Source: Astropecten irregularis
Lineage: Eukaryota; Echinodermata; Asteroidea; Paxillosida; Astropectinidae
Direction of reading: 5' to 3'
DNA: 64,000 bases
Assembly (NCBI GenBank): GCA_963971285.1
Contig: OZ020252.1
Coordinates: forward strand, 16,157,662 to 16,221,661
This document shows, one piece after another, positions 23,001-38,000 of this stretch (within the stretch, counting starts at the first letter, position 1; every line of letters begins with the position of its first letter). The notes below the pieces were generated by a model, which worked only from the letters and a program-made list of their open reading frames with translations, was not told where the DNA came from and did no database searches. A program made the position numbers and the translations under genes.

Positions 23001-26000
23001 CTCCAAATTCATGTGTATTATGCAAGTGCTTCTAATCTTGTGTTGAGAAGTACGAATGTTAACCAGGATTGGCCCGTGTTGAAAACTATTGGAAGAGTTG
23101 ACATGGGGTGGACCCTGGGTAAATTTTGACGCAGTGTGAACAGGCCCCAAGGAGAAAGATCTCTAAATCTACTCTGGTCTGACTGACCTGGTCTGTTTGT
23201 CCTTGACGTCAGGAGTGGAGGCGGCTGCTTTGCTGAACACCCCGTTCACCTTGACACCATCACCCCACAGACCGCTGAACGTCCCCTCCATGTAATCACC
23301 CGAGGGTAAGGTCAGTAACCCCTGGGTTGGATTACAAAACAAACAAATTATTCAAATTAGGAAACAAAACTGCAAGAATGTCATCAGCACAGTGGGGTGC
23401 TGTGGCCTAGTGGTCTGGTGTGTCGTACTTCAAGGTACAGTACAGGTAACATAACCAAACAGAAATATTCACAAATTTACATATGACTTCCAGGGTACAT
23501 GTATAAAGATGGTGCTGGTAAAAACATCGTTATGATATTTCTGCCTAATATGGTGTATTTATCCAGAAATTAGTCAAACAAAGACCGGAAACAGTTTTGA
23601 TCTCGCTGTAAGATCAAAACCATTCTTTATGTTTTAAACGAAAAATTTAGTCCGGTTTTCGTCATTTTCTTGTGACTCAGATGTCCGATTGAGCTAAAAT
23701 TTTCACAGGTTTATTATTTTATGTACATATTTGATCAAACAAAGTGTGGGTGCTGTTCTGTGACCTTTACCAATCATGTATTGTACCTTTAACACTGATA
23801 AAGCCAGTCACTGAAAAGCCAGGCCAGGTCTGGGCTTTGCCTGGGGTCTTGAGCCTCTATAATCCCTAGCCTTGAACAGTCAACTAATAAAGCCCTTGCT
23901 CTGTCCTGGACCATAGTTGGAATAAACCCAACTGACAGGTTGAGTCCACACTGATCAAGTACGGTATCCAGAAGCCCACCGGCGCACCCAGGATTTTGTC
24001 TTGGGGGGGGCTCAAAGAAAATTTTTTCTCCCACAAAACATTTTGCGACTCCCCCCCCCCCCCTTCCTCCTCTCCCTTTCCCTCTCCCCCCCTTTTTTCC
24101 CCGTTTTTTTTCTTCTTTTTTTTTTGTTTTTTTTTTCAGGGACCCTCTTGGGGGGGCTCAAGCCCCCCGAGCCCCCCCCCCTGGGTGCGCCACTGCAGAA
24201 GCCAGGTTTGATTGATTTCAAGCAGCTTCTGTTGTAGTGAAGTTCAAGGCTAACAAGTGGAGGATTTCAGGCCCAAAGGCCCAGGCTGGCAAGGCTTTTC
24301 AGCAGCTGGGCCCGACCAGTATTGAAGTTTCTCTCCCTTATTTCCAAGCCCTACATGTCTATCTGCATGTTATATCGGTCATACCTTGCCGCTCAGTGTG
24401 GGTCCTGTGGTTAGCTCTCCCTCATACACCGTCCCATCTTCAGTCAAGAGAACACCAACCCCCTGAAGAGAAAACGGAACCAAACCTAATGCTCAGTGTC
24501 AATCTACACATCAATACACATCAAATGAACAAAGATGTCTGACAATTTGGACACGGCCAACTATGGGCGTTTACGAAACGGAGGCTCAGGCTTAGGCTAC
24601 GGCTCCATCTCGTGAATTCTTTCTAAAATAAAGGGTATCAAAATAGAAGCTTTTGGCTGCGTTTCGGAAGTAGATTCTCTGGTTTGAAAAGGGAAACAAT
24701 TGCAACGGTATTTCGTTATTTTTCTACTGTTTCCAATGATCAATTGAGCTGAAAATTTCACAGGTTTCTTTTTATTCCATGACAAATCAAATATGAGCAG
24801 CCTGCAGCTGCTGTGTCACCTATACCAATGTTGTACATGCCCTAACAGAAATGAATGGGCTGATTCAAACAGGCATACTCCGAATAACCTGTGGTGTCAA
24901 AAACAGTTTTCCTCTCACCATCAGCTTGTTCTGCACAAAGACGCCCTCGTAGTACAGCCCGCCCAAGGTGATCACCATCCCGTTGCCGTGTCGACAATCG
25001 TTCTCCCACATGCCCATGTACTTCTCCCCCCGCAGCCTCTCCTCGGTGATGCCGTAGCCGTGGCGACGGTCATTCTGCCACTCTCCGATGTAGAGGTTGC
25101 CCGTGTTGCTATGGATGATGCCATGGCCGTGCTTCACACCGTCGCTGAAATCGCCCTGGTAAATGTCACCGTTGGGATGCCTGAAAAAGGGAAAAATAAT
25201 TGTTTACAAACATGATAGGGGCACTGTTCAGCACAGTAAAAAAATTAAATGCAACACATAATAGCAGACTTTTATTTGATTCACAAACAGAGACTAAGTT
25301 TGAGTCTGAGCCCAAGTCCAAGTCCGAGTCTGAGTCATAGTCATAGTCATAGTCATAGTCAGAGGTCGAGTCCGAGTCCAAGTCCGAGTCCGAGTCCAAG
25401 TCCAAGTCAGAGTCGGCGTCAGGGTCAGAGTCGGCGTCAGGGTCAGAGTCGGCGTCAGAGTCAGTCAGAGTCAGAGGTCGTGTCCGAAACGGGCTTCCAG
25501 AGCTACGGCTAGGTCTATTGTCTTGGTGTCTATGCACATTTCTAATGGAGCAAAGACCTAGACCTAGCTCTAGACAACAGATTCGGATGCAGCCTGAGAC
25601 AGAGTCCAAGTCCAAGTCGGAGTCTCGAGTGATCCAGGTCAAGTCCAAGTCATGAGTCACAAAGGTCGAATCTCAGGTACGAGTCACCATTAAATTCAAA
25701 ACTGTACTTGCACAAACTGTCCCACAATGCATTTCTCATATACCTTGACTGTACACTTCCTGCCAATCTGTGACGTACATACCTGAGTGTTCCATAGCCG
25801 CTCATACTGTTCTCCTGCCATTCACCTTCATATACCTGTGGCTTACCGCCTTTCTCTGCATTCACCATAGTATACACACCATACCTGCAAATAAACCCAA
25901 ATACATAGAATCATTAACCCCTTCGGGACGGGAAGCGTCTATAGCAGTTTGCCTCATGGCATGAGAAAATTCATGATTGCTTTGTTATTTCCAATGAATT

Positions 26001-29000
26001 TCATAGAATTGGGGATACTGCCTGGAACAAGCACGCATGTATAAACTTGGACATGATGGAAATTCCAATCTTTACCACACTTTGTACAGTGTTATTCACT
26101 ATTCAATGGTATAAAAGTGAAGTGAAAAAAAAGAGGAAATCAGCTGAACCGAGATAAAGCTGCATGCCTGAACAAGAGGTTCAATGAACCTTTATTGTCC
26201 CCCAAAAATTTACTCAAGGTGGTACATTTTAAACCCCCTTGATTAGTATGTGAAAAGATCAGCATTTTCAAGCAGACCACAATCTGTGAGCTCCGAACAC
26301 AGATTGTTTACACTGATTACGTCTGCCTAGAATTTGGGATATTGTCCAGCAATATTCAACCATACTGAGCCCACATTGTTCACGCCGAGCTCCCTACATA
26401 CATGTACATGGCCTGGCCAGATGACCTTTATTTGACCGGTGACTGATAATGAGGCCGGTACAAACTGGTCTCATCCTTGAACGAGCCTGTTAATAACCAA
26501 TGGTCAATTCTCAAACTGCTATTAGCGGTCAGCGAATACTCACCCATGTTGCTGGCCTTGGACAAACTGACCGGTGAACTTCCTCCCGTCCGGCCACTGC
26601 AAAGTACCCCTTTCAAAGAAAATGGACAAACAAATTTCAAAAGGTGACCAATGCCCGATTTATCAAGTTTCTCTCCCTTACCCACTGTCTCTAATAATTA
26701 AGCATTAAATCTAAGGTTATCCCGAAAAAAAAAACTAGATCAAAGAATCGAGAATCTGGACCTTACTTTCCATGTGGTTTCCCGAGATGCCACACTCCTT
26801 CATAGACGGCGTCCTTGAACTTGGCCTGCCCGGAGAAAGCGTACCGCCCCTGCCGAGTCAATTTGGGCGGGATCTTCTGCCCCGAGGGCATGGCAGCCGG
26901 CGAGAGACCACCGGGCTTCTGGTTGGTCAGGATGGCGTCGATGGCCTGATTGATTGACCAGAGCCACTCGGCCTTGCCGGCCGGGGTGGGAGCCTGGAGG
27001 GTGAGGGAGGCCTCGGGCATGGTCAGCTGTATGGTATTCCTAGAGGAAAACAATTATTTCAAAAATGGATTTGTGGGTAGAGACCATTTTTCGGGACACT
27101 CACTTGATTCATCATTTTCAATCACTGAAAGGTGAACAAAGGAAATTGACTGGAGTGGGATTTGAACCAGCAACTTCCCGATACCTGCACACTACCAATT
27201 ATAAACTGACCAATCAGTTTGACAAAGTCAAACTTGACAAAGGCTAGCAGTCAACAGACGAAAACGTCGCTACCTGTCACAACCAATATCGAAAGCCATA
27301 GCACACTGAGCTTCTTTGTAATAATCATTACAATGTTCGCATATTCACTGACTGTTCAGGCGTATTGCTAATTAAGTATTGTCTCATTACCTGACTACAA
27401 AAGATAAGGGGCCAAATTCATAGAGCTATTTAAGCACAAAATATGCTTCAGCTTAATAAGCATAAAAGTCTTCCTTGATCAAACAGGATAACCAACCAAA
27501 TTTTCATGTGATGTTTACTGCTTTGGACTTGTATTTGGCCATTGTTTGCTGAGCATGACATTCACAAGGAGTTTTGGCTGGCATACCGATTTTATTCACC
27601 AAGGTTTTTGGTGCTTAAGCAAAGTTTGGTGCTTAAGCAGCTCTATGAAATTGGCCAGAGGACGGGTTGAAACAGTTGGAAAAAATTACTTACTGGTCGT
27701 CTTGCTGTCCAGGTTCGGCCCATATGAGAGCCAGGGGGTACGACTGATGGCTAGCAAACTAGAAACAAAATCAGAAAGAAAGAAATCCAATCAATTTAAG
27801 TTTTCATGTCCCTGCACGGTATGCTGGTCAGTTTGCCTTCATAGACCTAATAGGGTTAGAAAGTTATTAAGCTAAGATCCAACTCTTGTCCGATACAAGA
27901 ACTTACAATAGCGCCCTCTAAATGTGGTTTAATTTGTTTGAATAACAAACTCCAGGGATAATTATTATTCCATAACCCCAAATTAATATTGAACCGGGTA
28001 GAGCTCACAGAATTGGGTAGGAACTGAAAACCAAGTTAAAATGAAGAACTGAGCCAGACCGGAACCCGGGCCACCTCATGTGAAAGACAAGAAAAGGTCC
28101 TCAATGACAAGCAGATCGCCATGTGACCCCCATGATGAGACCCCCTCTGATGTAGATGTACCATCTATAATCCCTCTCACGGGTGCAATGGTTCAAATAT
28201 TTTGTTCACCTCTCTTCTACTCATTAGAAGTCATAACAACAGGAGACGCATGGTGCTTTTGAATAATAGTAGAAAAAGAGATCAAGTCATGCCTCATTTT
28301 GATGGAACACCCACAACCGAATTAACCCTAACCCCCTGCATCTCCCACACAAGACAAGAGTTACATACCATACATGGGCATTACCACGGTCTACACACAA
28401 GGGAACTGGATCATAAACCATGCATTACCATGAAAACCACAATATGGTGTATTGTGGTATGCAGGATGCAGACTTACCACAGGAAAACCACTTGTGGTAA
28501 AAATGTGGTATGCAGGAGGTGGGTTAGGGTTAATACATACTACAAAAACCTCATAAATTGAAGCCTCCTAATTTCTTTCAACAGACAAAACCAAACCAAA
28601 TAATAAAAACAAGCAATAATGCACAGCACCCCCCAAAAAAACATAGTGCTTATTCATTGCACACAAACAGTTTACAAACAAGTAGGTTTTACAAATGAGA
28701 GATTTACATGTATGTTCAAAGTACAGTGGAATGCCACTATAACAAACACGCTGGGGGTGGATGCATAGAAATTATCCATTATAGTGGTCATTCATTATAT
28801 TGAACAATGTTCAGCAGGCCAGTATAATACATTGTACACATAAAAATTGGGAGCCAAGGATGATGTTCAGGGTATAGCCAAATGTTTGATATAGCAGTAT
28901 TCGATATAGTGGCGTTCCATTGTACATACGTTATTAAATGGCTTGCATCGTTCTTAAAGCCAAACATGCAAGCAAAATGCACACACAGGTATCAAACTTC

Positions 29001-32000
29001 AATCAAAGTTAGGTTGTACATGAAAGCAGCATATGACACGGTAGCTGACAGACTTTATAAAGGGCCTATTTGAAGCCAACAAAATGACATGAAAGAATTA
29101 GGCCACATGAAGCCGAAGAAAAGCTCCAGTTTTGCCATGTATCTCAAGCCCTTCATTTCATTTAGGACACAAAATGGTGGTTGCAAAATATACCGCAAGC
29201 CTAGCCTCAAGCCACATTTCATAAAGGTCCACTGTATAGCTTAAAAGATAGCAAGGGGCTTGAATTAGAAATGGAGTAAACTTTGATGCGGGGAACTTGA
29301 CAAATTCTTGGAGCACTGCTGTGACATTACAATTCTCGGCTGTTAATTTCATCAACAAGTGATCCAAAAGGCCCAAGACCAATTACACCTAGGCAAGATG
29401 ATTCAAAGATTTTTCATTACGTTGCCATAGACACCATTTTATTACAATGTCATCCACACGTATTTGTTTTCCTGGAATTGTTTTTTGCACTAGTCTTATT
29501 TTTTGTCACTCATAATGAAAAAAAAAATGAAAAAACTACATTGTATTTCTGCTTTACTATGTTTCCAACATGTTAACTTGGTTTTGTGTCATTTTCACGT
29601 AAACTGATTTATAATTACATACAGCTGTATCTTTGTTTATGAATAAGTTCATGACAATATCTAACATTATTGATTGTTTCCATATGCCAAATGAAATAAA
29701 TGGTCTAAAATTGAATTAAAACTGGAACCAGTTTCAAGGGCCAGTATCTTTTTTTGGCTACTATAAAGCCAGTTGTATTAGAAAAGAACATGTCTACAAT
29801 AGTACATTTAGCAACGGGGCAAACATGACATGAAGGAATCAAGTCCAAAAATGTATGACAACATCAGTGACCTTGGCCCTCACACTTGTGACCTTTGATC
29901 CCATGTTAAGATGATGGGGAGGGGGGAGATGGGGTGGGCGGGGCTTAGGTGATAGGGAAGGTGCGGGAGGGAGTAGGGAGGTCAGCGAAAAAGCCAAGCA
30001 ATGGCGGGTTCAATGGCAGATGATGGGATATGCCTGATTGTTGTATGTGACGGTATGAAACGTCATTCAAAATGAGCAATCTCTTTGGGGGGCTTTCCTT
30101 TTGATGGAGGATGCGATTGATGCTACACACACGACCATGCGGGATCTATGACAAAGCTTATAGCGCCCCCTAGCACCAGCATAGAGATAAGAGATCAACC
30201 TCAGGGATATCGATTCCGAAAAGTGACCAACTCCTGAACTCAAATACCACAGGGGTCATGGCATTTTAGGCCTTGGTGACTAGCTTTCAAATGTTCTCAT
30301 TTGACTAGTAGTACACTTTGCAATGGAGAGATTTCACATAAGTGCCATCTGCGCATATCCGCATCGAAACTGAAGCTCTTCGAACCATTGAACTTCGACC
30401 GCATCGCTCTGACCACTGGACACAGTATGGCCTGCATTGGTTACATGAACATCACACTCTCAGCTCAGGTGTATGAATTGACCTGCTTCGTTTGAGAAGT
30501 GGAAACAGACAAAGCCTCATTTTTGAATGCAGAAATGCGCAGATGGATTCAAAACATGCTGTACTGGGATCCCTCTTTGATGGAGAAAAAGCCTATACCA
30601 CTAGACGTGCGCTTTTCAATTCTAATAGTATAAAATGTTTCCAGATTTGTTGGCTGGTTTGCCGGTATGTAATTATTGCAATTTGATACTGGAGCCTACA
30701 AATTATGCTTCATTGTTCAAAAGCCTTCAGAGTAGTTAGGGAGAGAAACTTTTTAAACATTTAGTTTACTTCAGTTTAGTTCAGTTTGCACAGCCAATGT
30801 GCACAGCCATGTAATCTGAAAAGTCTACTTCCTCAAACACGTTCGTCATTGCCATATGCAGTATCGACATAAATACTCTATGCACAATAGCGTTCCGCAC
30901 TAATGACGTCACACCACGCGCGACGCGCACTCATACTTCCACTCACCACACGTTTGCATGGCCACGTTGCAATGTTTGTCTGAGGTTCGGTGCTATTTTT
31001 AGCGTCAGTGCGCAGCGCTATTGATTGGGTCCCAGTACACTGCATGTATGTGCTAAATGCTATAATACACTATTAAAAACATACATCTGGGTACTTGTAC
31101 AGCAAACCCTGTATAGTACCTTGGTTGTAGTGTTCAAGTACGCCATTGAAGGCAAAACCTAATTTGCATCTCAACGACAAAATATCACTCATAACAAATA
31201 ATCTGTTTTGGGGGAACAAGGTTGATCTGCTGTTGCTAGGGTGCGCTAGGGAATGGACCCTTCCGACCTGTCAATCAAACTGTGCGCACTGACCAATAAG
31301 AGGACAGTGTTTTAATCAGGTGACCACGAAAGCCTCGGTTCAACTTGGTCACATGCGGTATATGTAAAACACACACGTTAAGAGCAAAGCCGGAACAGTT
31401 CATAATCACCAGCATACAAATACACATAAATACGACAGAGACACAGGGAAATCTACCTTTTCTGAGTTTCCACTCTTGCCCTCAGTCTCAGAAAAAAAAA
31501 AGTTTAGGAAATCGAGAAGAAGGAAAATTCAGTTAGTATCATTAAGATTAAGTGGAATAAAATGCAAATTTAAGTCGTGTACACCATTCAAGAATGCTTG
31601 GAATAAATTACCAGCTTAATAGTTGATTCAATTTATAGAGGACAAACTTTTTGTGATGCCTAAGAATGAATACTTACCAAATTTCTGAAAAAAGGGGCAG
31701 AAATTCTACCCCAGCGACTACATTTTGCAACTAGATATCACAAATGTGCATTTTACACCACTGACAAGTATACGTGTAAAAGGCTGTATCCGAAACGCGT
31801 TTCCAAAGCTATGGCTATGTCTATAGTCGGCGTGTTACAATGCATTTGCAATGGGCCCAGACCTAGACCTAGCTCTAGTCAAAATGGTTTTGGATGCAGC
31901 CTAAGTGTTATTTTATAGTGGCTGTGTACCGGCAGTCTTTGCTTCAAGGCGTTATGCCTCAAAATTAAGCTTCGCACCTGGCAAAGTATACACTGACAAC

Positions 32001-35000
32001 AATAATAACATTTAGAACCAAGACTAGTCAATAGCGCTCCGCACTTACGCTAAAAATAGCACAGGATCTCAGAAAAACATTGCAACCATGCACGTGCGTG
32101 GGTGTGCGCGTCCATGTACACTACGCGTGTTAGACAATGTTTGTCTGACAGCCGGGGATTTTGTGACGTCATTAGTGCGGAGCGCTAATAAGTTCAAATG
32201 CTGCTACTCTGACAAAACTGTGAAAAAGTGAAAATCAAAGTGCAACGGCAACAATTTCAACAAGAAAAAACAAATTTGCATCCATGGTTCTCCACAAAAT
32301 CACAAAACTTGCATGTATCCGGATCTTTCACAAACACAAGAATGAATCATTTGCTTTTAATTATTCAGGAACTAATACACAAACATCAAGTGTAAAAAAA
32401 AAGAAAGCTATAAAACAATCGTGAAAAAATGTACTAATTGCTACGAAGTGCGCTGAGAATGAGGGCAAGCTGGAAACAGTTAAAGCAACGCCACAACAAC
32501 AAAAATATTGTTGAGCTACATGTACATGGATAAAACGTTAAAATATAGCAAAACAAAAAGACGCGTTCATGGGAAATGTTCACAAAAACAACATAAACAA
32601 ATGTATGGAAACTTCCATCACCAAAAACTAAATATAACTCAATAATTTCAAAATGAAAATTCGAATTATTATATGAGTTACATGAGTTATTTCGACAATA
32701 ACGAAAAGTATGGATTTTCTGATGAACTGAAAAAAAAAAAAAAAAGCAAAACCAAAACCAAAAGATGTAAAACAAATTATGTTGTGACCAAATGTGCTTG
32801 GAAAATGCATGTTGCCTGCATTTATTAAGTTCATACAAGAATTACATAACTGTATAAAATACAGCATTTGATTTATTTGGCCATATGGTAAACAATTGTA
32901 ATAATAAATTAAAATGCAGGTTAAAATTAAACAATCTTGCTGTGTTTGTGTTCCTAAGCAGAATGCTTTACAGAAATTGCTTTGGTTGGCACTGTCTCCC
33001 TTAAAGCTCTGCTCCTCCCTCCCCCCCCCCCAAAAACAAATTACAACTGAAAAAAAAAATCATGCTGGAAAAATGCTGGATTTTTTTCAGTTGTTACGTG
33101 CCAAATTACTTGAAAAATGCCCTGTATAGGCTATAGGTTCCTTTTCGACTCCTAAAAAGAAATAGCAATACACGGGTTTACACCTTGGCGGCCATCTTAG
33201 ATTTTGATCGCAAACTTCAAAACGAGGCACTTCCACGCGTGCGTACTTTTCGCAGTGTAAACCCGTCCATTGTCGAAGACAATACACGGGTTTACACTTT
33301 GGTGGTTTTGATCGCGACTTCAAAACGAGACACTATCACGCATGCGCACTTTTCGAAGTGTAAACCTGTGTATAGTAAATGTTAGAAGATGACGTCACTT
33401 GCGAAGGGTTTAGCTTCCCAAAATATTGGCTCTAGGACAGCGTCTGGCGCTGAAGCCATTTTTATGGGTTAGCTATGAAATTCGAAACTTTAATACTACA
33501 TGTATCGCACCATTCAGTGCATGAAACGCTAACTGAGATTCTTAAATAAATTGCATATCAACCAAAATCAATGACATGAGATACAATTATTGTGTAATAC
33601 TGCCATATGGCCATGTTTGTTTGTTTGGTGTTTGGTTTTGGGGTTTTTTTTTGTTGCTTTTTTGCTTTTGGGGCCAGGGACTTCTCAATCAATCTGAACG
33701 CAGGCTACATCACACAGGCCTACATCATGACCATGATGAAGTACAATATTTGATGGTTCTTTTGCCAAGAATTTGAGTCAGACGGCGGATGCCTGTTTGT
33801 AATATGTCAGTGAAGGTTATCGGACTTACAATGATGTCTGGTTAATTGAGGTAAACACATCACAATGCATTCCAGTGAGGTAGCCTACCTGGATTATGAA
33901 GAAAATACACATCCGCTTTCGATTTTCATTGCTGCAATTTTTGCACTATTATAAAGGTTTGTAATCATATACTTTCATAGCTAACAATTATTATTACAAC
34001 AACTGCCATATAAGAGGCAGTGGGAGGTATCCCTCACAACAGAAAACTAATTATTGGGTGTTTCAACTGAAGCAAGTGTAACAAATACCCTTTTCAAACT
34101 ATAAATTGTTTAACCCCGAGATTTGCCACCCTGGGTTAAACTTCTCTTACCCCAGGGGTTCATTAACCCCGAGTTCCGTTCCCACTTGTTTTGTTATTAA
34201 ACCCAAAGTTGTTTTAAACTTGGGGCAGTGTAGCCCCGGGTTAACACAGTGCACACGTTCACACTACAAGCAGGGTCTTGCACAGCCGACTTTGCCGAGC
34301 GTGCTGGCTGGTCACAGCATGCCTTAAGGGATCGGCCGGTCGCGTTGTTCGTACAAGTAAGCTCTATCTGAAAATGGTGCCAGGCGACATAGAAGCCGAA
34401 GCGATATCGGTCGCAGTTCTGGTGACGATGAAAGAAATGTCGCAAAAGAAACGTCTTTACCAGACAAGGAGGCAGAGGTTACTTGCAATAGGATTGCCGT
34501 CTGTCTTGATTTTTACAAGTAGCATCGACATAGACCCTGCGCTGTAACTTATGCAGCTGTATGTTATCCAAAATGGGCTTGGGACTTATTTCGCTACAGC
34601 CAATTGAGGTCCCAAAACTAGTAAAAGAACAAGATTCGTTATTTAGGCCCAAGACAAACTAGCCAAGAAACATGTTACAAACCAGGGACTTCTCAATTAA
34701 TCTGAATGCAGGCTACATCACATACGTCATGACAGTACAATATGGGATGGTTCTTTTGGGAAGCATTTGAGTCAGACGGATGCCTGTTTATATGTAAATT
34801 GTCACCGAAGCTTATCAGGCCTACAATGATATCCAGGTTATTGAGGTGATATCCTGGATCATGCAGCAACAAAAGAAAAATATATCCGCTTTCGATTTTC
34901 ATTACTGCTGTTTTTACACTATTATACAGGTTTGTGAAGCTATGCAATTCCATTGCCAACAATTATTCGGCTGCCATGTAAGGAGGAGTGCCCAGGGACA

Positions 35001-38000
35001 ACATAAACAAATGTATGGAAACTTCCATCACCAAAACCTATTAAAATATAACTCAATAATTTCAAAATGAAAATTCTAATTATTATATGAGTTACATGAA
35101 TAAGTATGGATTTTCTGATGAACTGAAAAACAAAAACAAAGCAAAACCAAAACCAAACTAGAGATCTATTTCTGTCTGAAACAGAGCATAGGGCTTTTCC
35201 GCTCCATGTTTTTACAATCAATTTATGAATTCATGCAACATTACATCTAAATATGTATGTGTCACAAAGAAAGACCTTGCCTAACATTGATATTTGGTGA
35301 AAGAATCATGATCCTAGCTTTTACCACTTTTAAATTAAAAAAGTCGAGGTCACAGAGGTCAAGCAATGTGTTACAAAGAAAGACCTTGCCTAACATTGAC
35401 ATTTGGCAAAAGAATCAACTTAATATCTCAAACGGTTGATTTATTGTTGATTTTTGAAGATTTTGATTATTAAATTAAAATCGCTTGTAATTTGACACGT
35501 GATGACGTCATAATGACGTAGTTCGTGCGGGCACATCTATGCTGTATGTTCTATGCCTATACAAACTTTGAACTATGTGTAATAAAGTTTAATGGCAAAA
35601 GTGGTGCAGAGAAGAAAACATGTGCAAAGTCTATGGGCCGTGGGAAAAAAAAGAAGAAGAAGAAGAAACTAGAGATTCTATGTCTGTCTGCAACAGAGCA
35701 TAGAGCTTTTCCGCTTCATGTTTTAAAAAATTTATGAATCCATGCAACATTAGATCTACATAGGCCCTATATGTATACATGTGTCACAAAGAAAGACCTT
35801 GCCTAACATTGATATTTGGTGAAAGAATCATGATCCTAGCTCTGACCACTTTTAAATGAGGAGCTACTTCCTGTTTGACCGGAAGTAGAGATCACAGAGG
35901 TCAAACAATATATCACAATTTGTCAAAGATAAGACCTTGCCTAACATTGATATTTGGTGAAAGAATCATGATCCTAGCTCTTACCACTTTTAAATGAGGA
36001 GCTACTTCCTGTTTGACTGGAAGTAGAGGTCACAGAGGACAAACAATGTGTCACAAAGAAAGACCTTGCCTAACATTGATATTTGGTGAAAGAATCACGA
36101 TCCTAGCTCTTATCACTTTTAAATGAGGAGCTACTTCCTGTTTGACCGGAAGTAGAGGTCACAGAGGTCAAACAATGTTTCACAAAGAAAGACCTAGCCT
36201 AACATTGATATTTGGTGAAAGAATCATGATCCTAGCTCTTACCACTTTTAAATGAGAAGCTACTTCCTGTTTGACCGGAAGTAGAGGTCACAGAGGTCAA
36301 GCAATGTGTCACAAAGAAAGACCTAGCCTAACATTGATATTTGGTGAAAGAATGAACTTAACATCTCAAACGATTGATTTTTTGTTGATTTTTAAAGATT
36401 TTTATTATTAAATTCAAATAGGTTGTCACATGACACCTGATGACGTCATCATGACGTAATTCACGCGGGCACATCTATGCTGTATGTACTATGCCTATAC
36501 AAAACTGTGAAAATCAAAGTGCAACGGCAACAATTTCAACAAGAAAAAACAAATTTGCATCCATGGTTCCCCTCAAAATCACAAAACTTGCATGTATCCC
36601 GATCTTTCTCCAACACAAGAATGAAACATTTGCTTTTAATTATTCAGGAACTGATACACAAACATCAAGTGTAAAAAAAAAAAAAAAGCTAAAAAATCGT
36701 GACAAAATGTACATATAGCTACGAAGTGTGCTGAGAATGAGGGCAAGCTGGAAACGGTTAAAGCAACGCCACAACAACAAAAATATTGTTGAGCTACATG
36801 TACATGGATATAACGTTGAAATATAGCAAAACAAAAAGACGCGTTCATGGGAAATGTTCACAAAAACAACATAAACAAATGTATGGAAACTTCCATCACC
36901 AAAAACTATTAAAATATAACTCAATAATTTCAAAATGAAAATTCGAATTATTATATGAGTTACATGAGTAATTTCGACAACAACGAAAAGTATGGATTTT
37001 CTGATGAACTGAAAAACAAAAACAAAGCAAAACCAAAACCAAAAGATGTAAAACAAATTATGTTGTGACCAAATGTGCTTGGAAAACGCATGTTGCATGC
37101 ATTTATTAAGTTCATACAAGAATTACATAACTGTATAAAATACAGCATTTGATTTATTTGGCCATATGGTAAACCATCTTAAATATAAATTAAAATGCAG
37201 GTTAAAATTAAACAATCTTGCTGTGTTTGTGTTCCTAAGCAGAATGCTTTACAGAAATTGCTTTGGTTGGCACTGTCTCCCTTAAAGCTCTGCTCCTCCC
37301 TCCCTCCCCCCCCCCCAAAAAAAATTACAACTAAAAAAAAATCATGCTGGAAAAATGCTGGATTTTTTCAGTTGTTACGTGAAAAAAAATTACTTGAAAA
37401 ACGCCCTGTATAGGCTATAGGTTCCTTTTCGACTCCTAAAAAGAAATAGCAATACGCGGTTTAACACCTTGGCGGCCATCTTAGATTTTGATCGCAACTT
37501 CAAAACGAGGCACTTCCACGCATGCGCACTTTTTGAAGTGTAAACCCGTCCATTGTCGAAGACAATACACGGGTTTACACTTTGGCGGTTTTGATCGCGA
37601 CTTCAAAACGAGACACTATCACGCATGTGCACTTTCCCAAGTGTAAACCTGTGTATAGTAAATGTTAGAAGATGACGTCACTTGCGAAGGGTTTAACTTT
37701 CCAAAATATTGGCTCTAGGACAGCGTCTGGCGCTGAAGCCATTTTTATGGGTTAGCTATGAAATTCCCCACTTTAAGACTACATGTATCGCACCATTCAG
37801 TGCATGAAACGCTAACTGAGATTCTTAAATAAATTGCATATCAACCAAAATCAATGACATGAAATACAATTATTGTGTAATACTGCCATATGGCCATGTT
37901 TGTTTGTTTGGTGTTTGGGGTTTTTTTTTGTTGCTTTTTTGCTTTTGGGGGCCAGGGACTTCTCAATCAATCTGAACGCAGGTTACATCACACAGGCCTA

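Noticed and set aside
24001..24237. Pro/Phe-rich and Lys/Gly-rich frames
   Set aside because: They translate poly(C)/poly(T) tracts inside the hAT-like element at 23977-24195.
25166..25660. Asp/Ser-rich 164-codon frame and Ser/Pro-rich frame on the other strand
   Set aside because: Both read through hexanucleotide arrays in an alsin intron. Low complexity on both strands is expected from the repeat.
32434..32838. 134-codon minus frame similar to 36640-37119 (159 codons)
   Set aside because: Both are in the duplicated 1.7-1.8 kb block, Phe/Cys-rich from A-rich DNA, with frame-changing indels between the copies.
35250..36370. Possible CRISPR-like direct repeats
   Set aside because: Units are contiguous and about 129 bp with no unique spacers, and the host is a eukaryote.
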